Part shown: one piece after another, positions 39,715-51,790 of the stretch
Position numbering within the stretch: position 1 is the stretch's first letter
Layout: the number at the start of each line of letters is the position of its first letter
Source: Pyrocephalus nanus
Taxonomy: Eukaryota; Chordata; Aves; Passeriformes; Tyrannidae
Assembly: GCA_038380795.1 (NCBI GenBank)
Contig: CM076263.1
Span: 13,072,709-13,136,708, forward strand
DNA: 64,000 bases
Direction of reading: 5' to 3'
Translations under genes and position numbers: made by a program
The notes under the pieces: generated by a model
Seen by the model: the letters and a program-made list of their open reading frames with translations, nothing else
Told to the model about the DNA's origin: nothing
The model's database searches: none

Positions 39715-41467
39715 CTCAAAGTGAAAAAATACAGCATTGTGGTTCCACCTAAATCCCTTCCTGGTAAGGATTTGTCATGCCTGATGTTTCTGATTAACAA
39801 CATTCTTTCCTTGAGAAAAGTTTACTCTTTTTTCCTGTGAAAATTCATGAAATTCTTAAGTCAACAGATACAACATGGATTTGATTTTGTTCCGTCATGC
39901 TGCAAAGGTTGGCAAGTGACTCCAGTATCAGAGTCAAAGGCTGCAGTGATGAAAGTTTTCTTTCAAATATCAGCATTTCAAGACATTTATGGTGACGTTT
40001 TATAATGAAAGACATTTACTTTGTCAGAGTTACAGAATTCTTAATATGAACATCCTCAGCTCTATTTGTAACACATTTCCAAATCATGTTTTAAAGTTAT
40101 CATTCGAGAGACTACATTTCAGGGAAAAAAAAAAGAAAAAAAAAAGGAAACATGGGAGTTGAAGATGGAAACCAAGATGGACAGACTAACTCACTTCCAA
40201 AACCAAGCAGTCTCACATAACTTTCTGGAAAAGATCAACAATAATGAAAGTTATGTTATACGAGATTCAAATGACACAGAAGAAACAGAAGTACACGTTG
40301 ATGAGAACTGGACAAATTGGCATTAACCATAAACAATGTGAATAAATAGCACCTCTCAACCACATGAACTCAGAATGGAGAAATTTTGTAAGACTTTTAC
40401 TTACCAGAAACTAAGATTTCTCCTGCATATTTAAAATATTATTGCAAAATATAGAATCACTTCATACCAGTTCTCTCTGTTTTATATTCTGTACTTATCA
40501 TTCCTTTTCTATTTAACCCTAATTTTAAATTCCAAAAGTAATTCCAAAACACACTTTTTGTCCAAAACTGTGTAATGCGGTAATATAAAACAGTTCTTCC
40601 CATTTTCTTCTCAAAAAACCAGCACCAAAAATTTTTATAAGATACTTTCAAATACACTTTTGCTTTTTTTTTTTTTAAGTTTAAGAATTCGCAATTAAAA
40701 AATGGATCAGAGGTTCTACTTTACACAAACCAATAACTTTTGCAAACATAGATAATTCCTATAAAATAAATCATTATTCAAAATCAAGCTCTTTCAGCAA
40801 CAATCTCGTGCAAGAAGTGCTCAATCCATCTCAGAGTTAATTAGTAAACGCTTATTTGTGCTGGGTAACTTGGCACCTTGGGGAATCAGTACATGTTGAG
40901 AGATCATAAACTGTAGCAGGACTTTGGAAACTCCAGATCTTGCAGGAAGTGCTCAACTCCCACCTAAAAAATGTTTTAACTTAGTGGTTTAGTTTTGGGG
41001 TTTGCTGGTTTTGGTTTTGTGAAGGGAGAATATTCTGGAGCAAGTCACCCGTGGCTTAAAGAGTAGAATTATTTTCTATACTTCTCTACACCTCTACACT
41101 CCTCTGCAGGTTTGGTTTAATGTATTTTCTTCTTGTGATTTCAATATAAAGCAGTCAGGAGTCATTATTCTAAAAAAATAAAGGTGTTAATATTTCTTAA
41201 TTTTATGAGTGATATAAAATCAACAAGAAAATTAGCCACAGACAGTTTAAATAAGTAATGCTAGAATTTGCTTGAAAAATTTTTATAGCTGCAGATTCTG
41301 TAATATTCAGCTTACAGCCATTTAGGCATTTATCCTTCAAGTTTTTGTGATTTTGAGCATCCCTCACTTGCTTGAGTAAAGCAACTGATGTCAAGCATCC
41401 ATAAAAACATCAGGGATGCAGGGCCAGTATTGGGTATCCTCTTTGAAACCCCAAATGTGAAATAAAT

Positions 41468-41927
41468 ATCACAGAATGGTTTTGGTTGGAAAGTGCCTTA
41501 AAGATCCTCTAGTTCCAAACCCCCCTGCCATGGGCAACTTCCAGGTTGCTCAGCGCTCCATCTGACCTGGCCTTGAACACTTCCAAGAATGAGGCATCCA
41601 CAATATTTCTGGGCAACTTGTTTCAGGCCCTCACCACCCTCACAGTAAAGAATTTTTTTCTTAATATCTAATCTAAATATACCCTCCTTGAGTTTAAAGC
41701 CATTCTCCCTTGTCACCACATACCCTTGTAAAATGTGCCTTTAGTGTAAGGCCCCTTTAGGTACTGTAAGATGCTCTTAGGTCTCCCTGGAGCCTTCTCC
41801 AGGCTGAACATCCCTCTCAGCCTTTTGTCACGTGGGAAGTGTTCCAGCTGTGTGATCAGTTTAGTGTCTTCTTCTGGCCTCTCTCCAGCAGAATCATGTC
41901 CTTCTTGTATTGGGGGTCACAGAGCTG
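41468..41927 (-). repeat. CR1 LINE, 3' fragment of about 460 bp, minus strand
   Basis: The plus strand reads the reverse complement of a CR1 tail: ATCACAGAATGGTTTTGGTTGGAAA, GCCTTAAAGATCCTCTAGTTCC, CCTGCCATGGGCAACTTCC, CTGGCCTTGAACACTTCC, CTCACCACCCTCACAGTAAAGAA, then the block matching the RT C-terminus up to about 41927. On the minus strand, around 41498-41719, translation keeps a degraded FRLDIKKK signature. Frameshifts and stops break the frame, so it encodes nothing. The terminal ATTCTATG repeats are reduced to CAGAATGG. It is moderately diverged and 5'-truncated. Subfamily not determinable by eye. Confidence 0.93.
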
Positions 41928-44900
41928 TTATTGAGCAACGTTTACTATAGCCCAAATGAGATCATATATTTTGGTTTGGGTTTTTCGTCTGATTTCAGTG
42001 GGAACAAAGTCAGGCCTTAAAAGCTAAACCAAAAAGATTAAAGGAATTGCATTAAAGAAAGTTGAAGTAAACACAGGAATATTTTGATAGTGTTATCAAC
42101 ATTCAAGTAACTGAACCGTACTTATATCCCTTGAGAAAATATCTAGAATGTCTCATTTTAAAGTTTTGTTAAGCAAGAAAAGCTACTGCCAAAATATACA
42201 GTTAATTATTGCCACATGTAGAAAATTATGTGGGTTTCTTTTTTTTTTTTTTAATTCCTGCCTATTTTTGTTTTGGTTCTATTTGTCCATTTTATATATC
42301 TGTGCCTTATTTCTACGTACAAAATGAAAGAACTGAATACTTAGTCATGGCATATCAGAGTCTGAATCTCTCATGACTTGTTCTTGAGCAATATTTACTG
42401 GACTTCTTATTAATGTGTGAAATAACCTCTCCAGCAACTCTAAATATATTCTTCAGAAGTATTATTGCATTGAGATATGGAAAAAAAATCACTGGAGAAT
42501 TTTAATAGAGATACATGTATTGAAAACAGTGTTAGTCATTCCATAGCATACCTCAGCAGTTTCTAACCCTGAAATGCCATAGGTGGCAGAATTCAGTGCA
42601 TATGGGCTTTCGTGCACACAACAATAGATTTCACACAGATACAGATGCCTATAGACCTACCTTCTACGGACTCCTCCATACTTTTTGTGGATGGGATTAC
42701 ACAGCATTGGATTACTCCCTGCTCTGGAGCTGCAGCTGCAGCAGCTACCTTGGCTGTTCTGCAGCTTCACATCAGAGTTTCTTCAGTGCTGTCAGGAGAA
42801 CGACATCTGATCCTCTCACCATTTACTTACTTTGTCTAGTTCTTCCTTTACACTTACCTGAAAGTCACCTATCTCCTCTGACCTACCTGCTGCACCAAAC
42901 ACGGGAGGGAATTCTTCCCAGTTATTTCGCAGCAGTAAAGTCTCCATTATAGAAAAATATCTAACAAAAATCTTGTCACAGTGGCTGGGAATTTTCCTGT
43001 GATTTACCAATAATTTCCCTTCTCACACATTTAATTAGAATTTTAATCTATTGCATCTATAAAGAGAGGAGGATTCTAGGGAAGATATTAAAGCTTGTTA
43101 AGGTTCACACCATAGTAATTAAACTCATAATTTATCCCTCAATACTATTTTAATGTAAACAGTGCAAAAAGTTACAGATATTTCTACAACAGGAACAAAA
43201 TATACAGCCTATTCTTACTGAGAAGAAATTTTGCACAAATGAACAAGTATTAGTTTTATATTTCCTATAAAAAATCCATAACTAACAGTACAACTTGTCA
43301 CACCACATCCTTCTATTCACTGCTACTGCTTTCTGGATTCTTTCTTTATATTTGAATTGCCAAAGAGGGTATTGTTTCCTAGTCATGCTTTGCCAGGAAA
43401 ATAAGAATAATAAGAAGAAACAGACTAAACAGCTTAGATGATGGGGAGATCTGAAAAGATGTACTTTTGTCTCAGATTCACCAAGCTATGACTTTTTCTG
43501 GGATTTTCAATTTAAAACAGAAAAACACCCTCTCTAAAGATTCCATTTGAAGGATTTGGTGCACTTTTTCTACAGGGCTCATTTTGATTATGTATTTCCC
43601 AAACAAGAATTTGACTAGACAAACTTCCTCTCCTGAGTTTTGAGAAAATCACAGTTTTTTGGGACAAAAAATCACAGAGAAATTCCATATCCATCATAAG
43701 TTACTGTAGAAACCTACTTTCCCCATTCTAGATATGAAGGTGTAATTTTACTCTCTTAATTAAATATTGGTATTACTATTATTTGATGATTGCATTATCA
43801 ATCTCAAATTATCTCTGATCATTCTCCATTTTCTAGATAGCCTTTTAGCTTTACATAAATACAAATAGTCAATACAGTACTTATAGCTTACGCCACCTTC
43901 AAGTCAGGAAAGCCTGGAAAATTAGCAACAAAAAGCATTTTGCTAGTTTAAAAAACCATAACTGATTTTTTTCTGTACTTTTGATAGACTTGAAATTATT
44001 ACAATAAAATTAGTGCATTCAAGCAGAAATTCAGAAATTCTGGACTTTTTTTCTATGTTTACTGTCACTTTTTGAATCAACAATTTCATAACTATGGTGA
44101 CAGAAGTACACTAGCTGGTTAAATCTAGTTATTTTTTAATGGTTGAGTAAATAATTACAATTTGTGAACCTATCTGTTGATTCTTGAAAAAATCAGGATG
44201 TTAGCACCCAGATTTAAAGAATTTATTTTTAGTAGCCTGTAATCAGTCTGAAAAGTCATTGAAGGAACTGACAAGGTGAACTTAATACAGCCGAAGAAGT
44301 AATGCACAGGGACTTCAAACATTTCAGAAGATTGCCTCCAGTGTTGGTATTTTTATTCAAGATTAAGGTCTTGAATCAAAAAATTATGTCTGCATGATAC
44401 TCTGAGTCTGTACTGGTTTTACAACGCCAAGCATATCTGGCAATTCATGATCAAGTAAACACACAAAAAGAATTTCCCTGTTAGCAGACCTGGCACTGAT
44501 CCCAATGATCCTGCCAATATGAACTGAAGATAAAAGCACCTGGAGGTCATAAAATAAAACATTTTCATTGCTTTTTCCTGGTTTTGCTGACAGTCATGTA
44601 AAGTAGCATGAATCTGCATAAATCTGTATGTGTTTAAGAAATGTATTTTAAAACTTGATTAGCTAATGTAATTCTGGAGAGAAGGAAAAAGGTTATCAAA
44701 ATTTGAGACACATCACAGAGTTTGAGATTTGAGGTACATGGCTATCATGAGGACAGAGCTCTGCTAGCATTCCTCATAGGACTGACTAAGCTCCAAGCCC
44801 TCACCAGCGCTGTAGATCAGAGCTTTAAACACCTATTTATTAAGCTTCAGACCTGCAGCAAATGATGCAAAGATATTTAGTATAGTCTCTAAGAAAGGAA

Positions 44901-45101
44901 GAAAAGAGAGTTAAAAAGAAAATGTTAAGGTCTTTTGACTGCTCTGATTATATTCATGAAGAATCAGGTAGTTTGGACTAACTTTTACAAGACCATCTCT
45001 AAATACCAAGATCTTATTCTAACAGAATATACTAGACTATTTATATATTCTATGTAATGTAACAGAAAATAACAAGATACTAAGATTCCAAATACTAAGA
45101 T
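41928..45101. other. AT-rich unique DNA, no gene recognised
   Basis: No gene recognised. A GC-richer patch at 42596-42952 stays open in two plus-strand frames (118 and 75 codons), but neither product has a domain I can name, and two open frames over the same bases argue for chance. A T run lies at 42239-42252. Confidence 0.6.
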
Positions 45102-45822
45102 CTGGGGACAGAGTGGCTGGAGAGCAGCCAGGCAGAAAGGGATCTGGGGGTGCTGATTGACCGGAAGCTGAACATGAGCCAGCAGTGTGCCCAGGTGCCA
45201 AGAAGGCCAATGGTATCCTGGCCTGCATCAAGAATAGCATGGCCAGCAGGAGCAGGGAAGGGATCCTTCCCCTGTACTCTGCACTGGTGAGGCCACAGCT
45301 GGAGTATTGTGTTTATTTCTGGGCCCCTCAGTTCAGGAAGGACATTGAAGTGCTGGAATAGGTCCAGAGAAGAGCAATAAGACTGGTGAAGGGACTTGAG
45401 CACAAGTCCTATGAGGAGAGGCTGAGGGAGCTGGGGTTGTTTAGTCTGGAGAAGAGGAGGCTCAGGGGTGGCCTCATCACTCTCTACAACTACCTGAGAG
45501 GAGGTTGTAGCCAGGGGGGGGTCGGTCTCTTCTCCCAGGCAATCAGGAGTAGGACAAGAGGGCAGGGGCTTAAGCTCTGTCAAGGGAGGTTTAGGTTGGA
45601 TATTAGAAAGAAGTTCTTTACAGAGAGAGTGATCAGGCATTGGAATGGCCTGCCCAGAGAGACGGTGGATTCTCCGTCCCTGGAGGTTTTTAAGACAAGG
45701 CTGGATGTGGTACTGAGTGCCATGATCTAGTAATCACAGTGGGGTTGGATCAAGGGTTGGACTTGATGGTCTTGGAGGTCTCTTCCAACCCAGTTAATTG
45801 TATGATTCTATGATTCTATGAC
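45102..45822 (+). repeat. CR1 LINE, best preserved copy, 3' 720 bp with RT C-terminus
   Basis: The element is 5'-truncated inside ORF2 and runs to the intact 3' end with TGATTCTATGATTCTATG. The frame ending in TAG at 45728-45730 encodes the C-terminal part of the CR1 endonuclease/reverse-transcriptase protein. Signatures in order are [75 protein letters not shown] and [12 protein letters not shown]. The frame is interrupted by a TAG at 45359-45361, where CR1 relatives usually carry Arg, and by an inferred one-base loss near 45196 (CCAGGTGCCAAG where CCAGGTGGCCAAG is usual). It therefore cannot make protein and, lacking the catalytic part, cannot move. The 3' untranslated part is about 90 bases. 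Fewer differences than its neighbours suggest it is the youngest CR1 here. The 181-codon minus-strand frame across it is an antisense artefact. Confidence 0.95.
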
Positions 45823-46193
45823 CTTATATGTAAGCCTAGATTCTCTTATGGAAAACATGGAAAAAATAAAAATTTTAAAAGGGTACATTTTCAAAACTTG
45901 TTCAGCTTCGTCTACAGTTTCTGCTCTGCAGAAATTCTGAGTGTAAAGTTTAGACTACAAACATGCATGTTTTCCATAGCCCACTGCCTTCCCAGGCCTA
46001 CAGGAAAAGGAAAGGCTAAAAGAAGCTGATCAGCTTCCAAATTCAGCCCCCTGAGTAGCACAGTGCTTTCCATGGGCAGGGTGGTATCCAGTTTGATAAA
46101 TTATTACTCTTACAGAAGGAAAAATAATGCTTGTGGCAGTGTAGCATACAAGGACTAAATGATGCTACAGACATTTGACTACTGTAGCTGAAC

Positions 46194-46212
46194 TTTTTTT
46201 TTTTTTTTTTTA
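46194..46212. repeat. 19-nt poly(T) run
   Basis: Nineteen consecutive T residues. Simple homopolymer; no retrocopy is visible next to it. Confidence 0.85.
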
Positions 46213-49200
46213 ATTTAGTCCAAAACTAAGCACCACCAAGATTTTCCATGAGTTAGAAGCTTTGTGAGTCTTGAAGGGAAAATCTCAATATATAGGACAG
46301 TCTCATATAAGATTATCCTTAGGGATAAGCCTTGTTTATGTGTTTTGTCCAAGAACAGATTATAATGAATCACTAGATGAATATGAGTCAACAAAGTAAT
46401 GCTCTTGCAAAAAAATGGACAAACCCATTCTCAGATGTTTATCCACAAGTATTGCTTTCTGCTTTACTGATTGCTAGTCAGGCCTTTGATGGAATGGTGC
46501 ATTCAGCCCTCTTAACTGCCCTTCAAAAACTGTGGTTTAACTGCACAGGACCCACAAGAAAGGGGCTAATATTGTCACTTTTATAGAAAGAATAAATATG
46601 AGAAAGGACAGGACTGTTTAACCTCTAAAAAGCTGTAGGTAAGAACAATCTATAAAAATACATAGCACTTTCCTGCTGAGTGGTAAGAACTGTTTAAGAA
46701 CTGTTTAAGTCTCTTGGCAGAATAAAAAGTTATAACATCTCTCACACTCTGCAGAAGCATGACTTGTAGTGTGATAGAAACAGCTTTAACAGTTTTTTAC
46801 AAATGCCATTATCCTAAAGCACCAGTATGAAGCCAGACTGTAGCACACTTCCTCAAAGCCCAGCCAATCTACCAATTTGTCAGTTTGCCTCTTTGCTCCA
46901 ATAGCCGCTTAATAGCAGGTGTGCAGCAGAGATCACCTCTGTCATGCACAGAGCAGATCTCTTCCTATTCCTATCTAGTTAAGAAAGAGAAAAGTGAAAA
47001 GAAGTTAGTTCCCTTTTATTCCAGTGTCTCAGAGTCTGATTTTTTTTGTAGCATCACATTACAGTCTCTAGTTAGAAGGTCCCCAGAACTAAGACTGCAG
47101 GAAGCACTGTCTCCTTGGGCTTTCAGATGAGCAAAGGACTTCCATTAATGCTTCTCTCAGTGAAAAAGGTACAGCTTTAGTCCTGTGGTCTTCATCTCCA
47201 GAGCCAACACTCTGTCATTCACTTGTACATTGGAGGAAGGAAGCATTTGGCTTGATTCTTCTGCAAAAATATGAGTGGCTGAAAGGAGTTTATTGAATCC
47301 TGGTACCCCTGTTGAGCACCTTTAAAAGATCTGGCACTGTCTAGACTTTACAAGCCTCTCAGTCTTAGTCTGTGTCATGCTTAATCAAAGATAAGAAAAA
47401 TAAGATTTGCAAATGTTTTTGTTTGATCAACTGTCTTCAGTTTTATTAGCTGTGAGGTTGGTCTCACGTTTCCTCAGATGTGTCATGTTAATTCTTGCCA
47501 TACTAGATTGCACAAATCATACTGGGTTGCTGGATCAGACACAAAGGGAAGTGGCTGCCCTAATTATGTGTAATATCTACATGGTCTTCCAGACATTTAA
47601 CAGACCGAGAGCTTCAGCAACACTGTTATACTGCCAAAACTACAGAGAAAAAACATTCCAGAATACTTTGAGTTTTTCTTTGAATCAGTGACAATTTCAG
47701 AGATAATAAAGGAAGCTGGAGTCCCCTCAAGTTTTAGCTTTAACAGCTTCCATAGGAAGGTATTGTTTTCAAAACTGAAGATATAGTGATCAGATACACA
47801 TAAAGAACTCATCTGCAGAGAACATTGCTGCTTCTCAGATAGGCACCCTATCACAAGCCCATCCAAATGCTCTTTCAGTACTGCTGCATACAGCTACATT
47901 GCTATGTAATCTCAGGAACTTTCTGTACCATATTTACATGGTTAGTGGACCATCTCTGAGAGAATTCAGTTGTACACTCCCAGCAAGAGCTGGATCTCCA
48001 GTTCTGATTAGTCATGGGTTTTGAGGCACCTGCTGCAGCTAACCTTTCTGCATCTTGCTGTGTTTCACAGCATTTTCCTGGAAGCAAAGCCATTTTGCTT
48101 TTGCTCTGTCCTGCTTCTTGGGCATTGCTCCAGCAATAACCATAAAGATCTGCTTTACATACAGTCACACAGTTATTTGCACATAACACCCAATAGGCAA
48201 TAATCAGTGCATCCCATAGTTAAAGACATAGAACTGGCTTTAAAAGCAGATAAAAATCTAAGCCCAGCAGCATTTGTTTACAAAGTCCTCATCTCATCAT
48301 GGGCTGATTTACTAACAGAAGAGAGCAACACTGTCCTTTTCAAATGATTGAATCAAATGAGTCAGCAGGGCAGGTCATTATGAGATACACAAAGAGCATC
48401 TTCCAGCTGAGACAAGCAAAGAAGCAATGACTCAAATACGGCACTCAGTAGGAGTATCTGCTGCATAAAGCAGAAGATCTCAGTCTGATACAGCAGGTTC
48501 AACAGGATCAATAACAAAAGTAAAAATAAAAATAATTTCTAATGGATTATGAGATCTACACTAGCAACACACTAACATGGTCCAGTTAAAAATGAGCTTC
48601 ATAAGGCCACTCTTCCCTAGGACAGATTTGCTGGAGTGACAAAGTTACATCTGCTAAACCAGACACAAGTAGAGTCTTTCCCAGCTATGGTAGTTCACAG
48701 AGGGTTCTGAGGCACAAGCAGCATTTACAGAGAACAGAGGCTGGCATGACAGAGGATTTCTCGTTTGCACCTTGAAAACATAAAGACTTTATATTTAATT
48801 ATCAGGGACAAAAATGCAACATCCACATACACCCTTGATGTATACATGTCATATATCTTCTACATATGTTATATAAGCACATGGCTGTACATATTACACA
48901 AGGGTGTAGGAAGACACAAACTCTATATTAAAAAAAAAAAGCACATCTCTTAGCCACAAACAATCAGAAAGTTTCTGCATTTTAAACAAGGGGGGTGGGG
49001 GAATGGGATTAATTAATAGGAAAATAAATGGTGCTTTTGACCAGTTTTCTGCAGAATCTATTTAATTTTAATCTCATTCATTTGACTGACTCACAGACTT
49101 GAAGTTAGTCATGTGCCGAATAAGGATTTAAATCACTGTAATGTCAAAATCCTGATTGACGTCATTTGTGAGAGTTCCCTTACTTATGTTGTCCAGAACT

Positions 49201-50699
49201 TGATATATTGTATTGAGTCATTTTTCTCTGGCTGACTGTGTGGCCAAGACTTTGACTGGTAAAATCATTACTGCTTCAAGTGTTTTCTTCTTCAAACTCT
49301 TTCTCAACAGGGATAGATTCCCTGTTTCTTGACTTTTCTGAGCTTAGCCAAAGGTACCTTCTGCAGTTTAAACTGTTTTCTATGTTGCTGTTGAGGGACA
49401 CTCAGCTTGCCTGTGATTCTGTTTAACGTAAGTTAATAATTACTTTTCTGGTAAGTTTCCAGTGCTGATAGGACTAGGTCAAATGCCAGAATTCATTGCT
49501 AATGGAAGAATTTTTAAACAGTTCAGAGTGGAATTCAGGTGTTAAACAAGAACTTGGTCATATGGTCCACACATATGCCCATAAATTAAACAGCCCCAGC
49601 GAACAACCCAGAAAGGATTCACTTTCCTATGCTGTTACTGTCTGGGTTGTTTCATGCAAGCTGAAGTGCTAGAGAACAGTCCTAGCACTTCAGTGTCCTC
49701 ATATACTTCTATGCAACCACTATTTTACTCATTTCAACCATGTATTCATGCCACACTACAGTACAGCTTTTTAGCCCAAAAGCAAGGACTAAACTGGTAA
49801 GTGAAGTTCACATAAACTCCAACATGCATAAATTAAATATACAGACATATTATCTAGAATTTTATTTGCTGATTCAACAGACCATGATGGTTATAAATTA
49901 ATTAATAAGTTGTCTCAATGTTGTTGTTATTATTATCTGTGCAAGACCTACATCATAATGATTTATTAAGTAATAAATCCTTTTAAATCTTTCAAGCAGA
50001 GAGCAGAATTACTGAACGTTATTTTACCACAAGAAAACTGACAAGGAGTTATGCAGCATTCTGAAGTATTTCAGTGTGCTCTGGAGACTACAGAAGAATT
50101 TTAGTGGTTATTGAAAAATATTGTGATTGAATTTTCAGCTCATAAATCAATAATATGACAAATAAAGGAAGCAGATGTAGATGGAAACGACCCACTGTAA
50201 GAAATAATATGAAAAAATCATATTTAATAATATTTGTGTCAGTTCCTCTTTTCCTGTATTAGGAAAGTGAAGGAAAAATGAAGTAGGTAGAAGAGAACAA
50301 ATAGAATGGGCAGTACGAAAATGCATGGAAGTCCCTTTTATCCCTACGGAAGATCAGGAATAAGAGCACTGTTAGCTATTCCAACTCTCACTGAGGATAT
50401 CCTAATGCATGACCCACCAGTAGAGGAGAGTCCTAAAACTGAATACAACGGATTGTGAATCAGCCTTAATTCAGGAGGAGTTGTAATCATGTGCAAAGCA
50501 CCATTCCATTTGTTTCTTTAGGGAAAAAAGCACGCACACACAGAGACTAGAAGTTATCCAAGTCTCTTGTTACGTTTCATGCTTTGTTCTGCCAGGACAA
50601 AATTGTGATGTGCCCAGAGAGTTTTCCAGCCAAGCAAAACCATAACACAAGCATTACCACTTGTATGGGAGAACTGGTTCAGTACTCCCGTCTATGAGG

Positions 50700-50963
50700 T
50701 CAGTGGATGATACAGCAGAAAAATACCCCTGGCGCTTTATGCAACAGTGTCTCAGCTAGTTCAGGAATGATTCCAGCCAAAACCACATGTTCTACATTCT
50801 CAGCCAATGAAACACCGTAACTGGGGTTGTGACACAGCACGGCTGCCATGCCGAAACAAAGACAGGCAATGCCCAAGGATGTAGGATATAGAAACGAGAG
50901 CACTTGATCTTCTAAACTGGTTCCTGGCATGAGAGTGTTACAATGTTGAAAGAAAAAAAACAC
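50700..50963 (-). other. Open frame after a splice-acceptor-like site; possible exon, unknown product
   Basis: On the minus strand a frame is open to a TGA at 50700-50702. It is preceded by a strong polypyrimidine stretch (GTGTTTTTTTTCTTTC, plus-strand 50947-50962) and an AG at 50924-50925 that would start an exon at 50923. From there about 73 codons follow. The product would have a hydrophobic, Cys/Leu-rich stretch (FLYPTSLGIACLCFGMAAVL) followed by a more polar part (SLAENVEHVVLAGIIPELAE). CpG dinucleotides are more frequent than in the flanks. I do not recognise the family, and no clear donor site or neighbouring exon was found. It could be a terminal exon, part of a lncRNA, or chance. Confidence 0.2.
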
Positions 50964-51071
50964 TTATTAAAAAAATTTTTAATTACTACCGGAATCTGAG
51001 AAATAAGCATACACAAAGAAAAACATTTAATCTCACAACCCTGTGAAACATGCATCAATTGAAAACTAGCT

Positions 51072-51073
<2 letters not shown>

Positions 51074-51105
<32 letters not shown>
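51074..51105. repeat. 32-nt uninterrupted poly(T) run
   Basis: Thirty-two consecutive T residues, a poly(A) run on the minus strand. No AATAAA signal is seen in the minus-strand sequence just upstream of it (plus 51106-51150), so origin as a retrocopy tail is not supported. Confidence 0.85.
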
Positions 51106-51107
<2 letters not shown>

Positions 51108-51660
51108 AACTACAGGTATAATGTGATTTAAAATATTAATTCACTACTAGAAACCATGTTTGTGAAGGAATTACTTAAAATTCTTGAGGAATAATTCTGA
51201 TGAATTGACACCAAGAACCTAGAAGTTGATAGTCAGAACATATGGAATTATACTTCAGACAAGGAAATCCTCACCTGACTTATTTTTGAAAGCAATATCA
51301 CAGAAAAAGGGAGATGATGCAAACTAAAATTCAAGCCTAAATAGTACAGTAAAAAGGTTAATTTCTGAGGAGAAAAGTTCAGTGTGTGGTAAGTTTTCTC
51401 TAGGTGTACAGAAAGGGAAGAATGAGATAGTAGCATGCATGATAACCACAGATTTCTGGAAGAATGAAGGTTTGTTTTTCTTATTAAAGTTTCTTTTGTG
51501 TAATAAATTCATTTACTAACAAAATAAAGACTGACATAAAAATAATTTACAGTGCCTGAAGTTTATCTGAGTTGTGAGAGATTGAACAACTGCTTAAATT
51601 TGATATATTCTTTCAATCTACTTCAGGAACTGACTGAAGAATTTAAATTATTTTAATTAG

Positions 51661-51790
51661 AATCATAGAATCATAAAGTAATAGAACCATAGAATCATAG
51701 CTTAAGTTGGGGCAGAAGGGACCTGTAAAGATCATCTAGTTCAACTTCCCTGCAGTGAACAGGGACATATTCAGCTAGATATGGTTGCTC
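51661..51790 (-). repeat. CR1 LINE, 3' end, minus strand
   Basis: The plus strand starts with several tandem copies of an AATCATAGA unit, the reverse complement of the CR1 3' terminal repeat. It is followed by TTGGGGCAGAAGGGACCTGTAAAGATCATCTAGTTCAACTTCC and AGGGACATATTCAGCTAGAT, then ATGGTTGCTCA. These are the usual CR1 3' untranslated blocks. Similarity is lost after about 51790. The terminal repeat is longer than in the other copies in this window, with four or so units. No coding part is left. Confidence 0.88.

Larger units (their letters stand above)
33668..41467. other. AT-rich unique DNA, no confirmed gene
   Basis: No recognisable coding exon, RNA gene or interspersed repeat. It includes an (AAAC)n microsatellite at 34255-34284, a T-rich run at 39688-39714, and A-rich low complexity near 40123-40146. 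A minus-strand frame near 37934-38218 is discussed as a weak exon candidate in the findings. Confidence 0.65.
45823..51660. other. AT-rich unique DNA, no confirmed gene
   Basis: No recognisable gene or interspersed repeat except homopolymer runs (T at 46194-46212 and 51074-51105) and an 11-bp tandem duplication (46685-46706). The minus-strand frame at 50700-50963 is listed separately as a weak exon candidate. Confidence 0.6.

Noticed and set aside
42596..42952. 118-codon plus-strand frame, with an overlapping 75-codon frame containing LFVDG, a motif seen in some retroviral RNase H domains
   Set aside because: The match is only five residues, with no further RNase H residues or flanking retroviral sequence; two frames open in a GC-richer patch fit chance.
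45095..45640. The longest open frame in the window, 181 codons on the minus strand
   Set aside because: It lies wholly antisense to the CR1 reverse-transcriptase C-terminus; the Pro/Leu-rich translation is the reverse reading of a known LINE.
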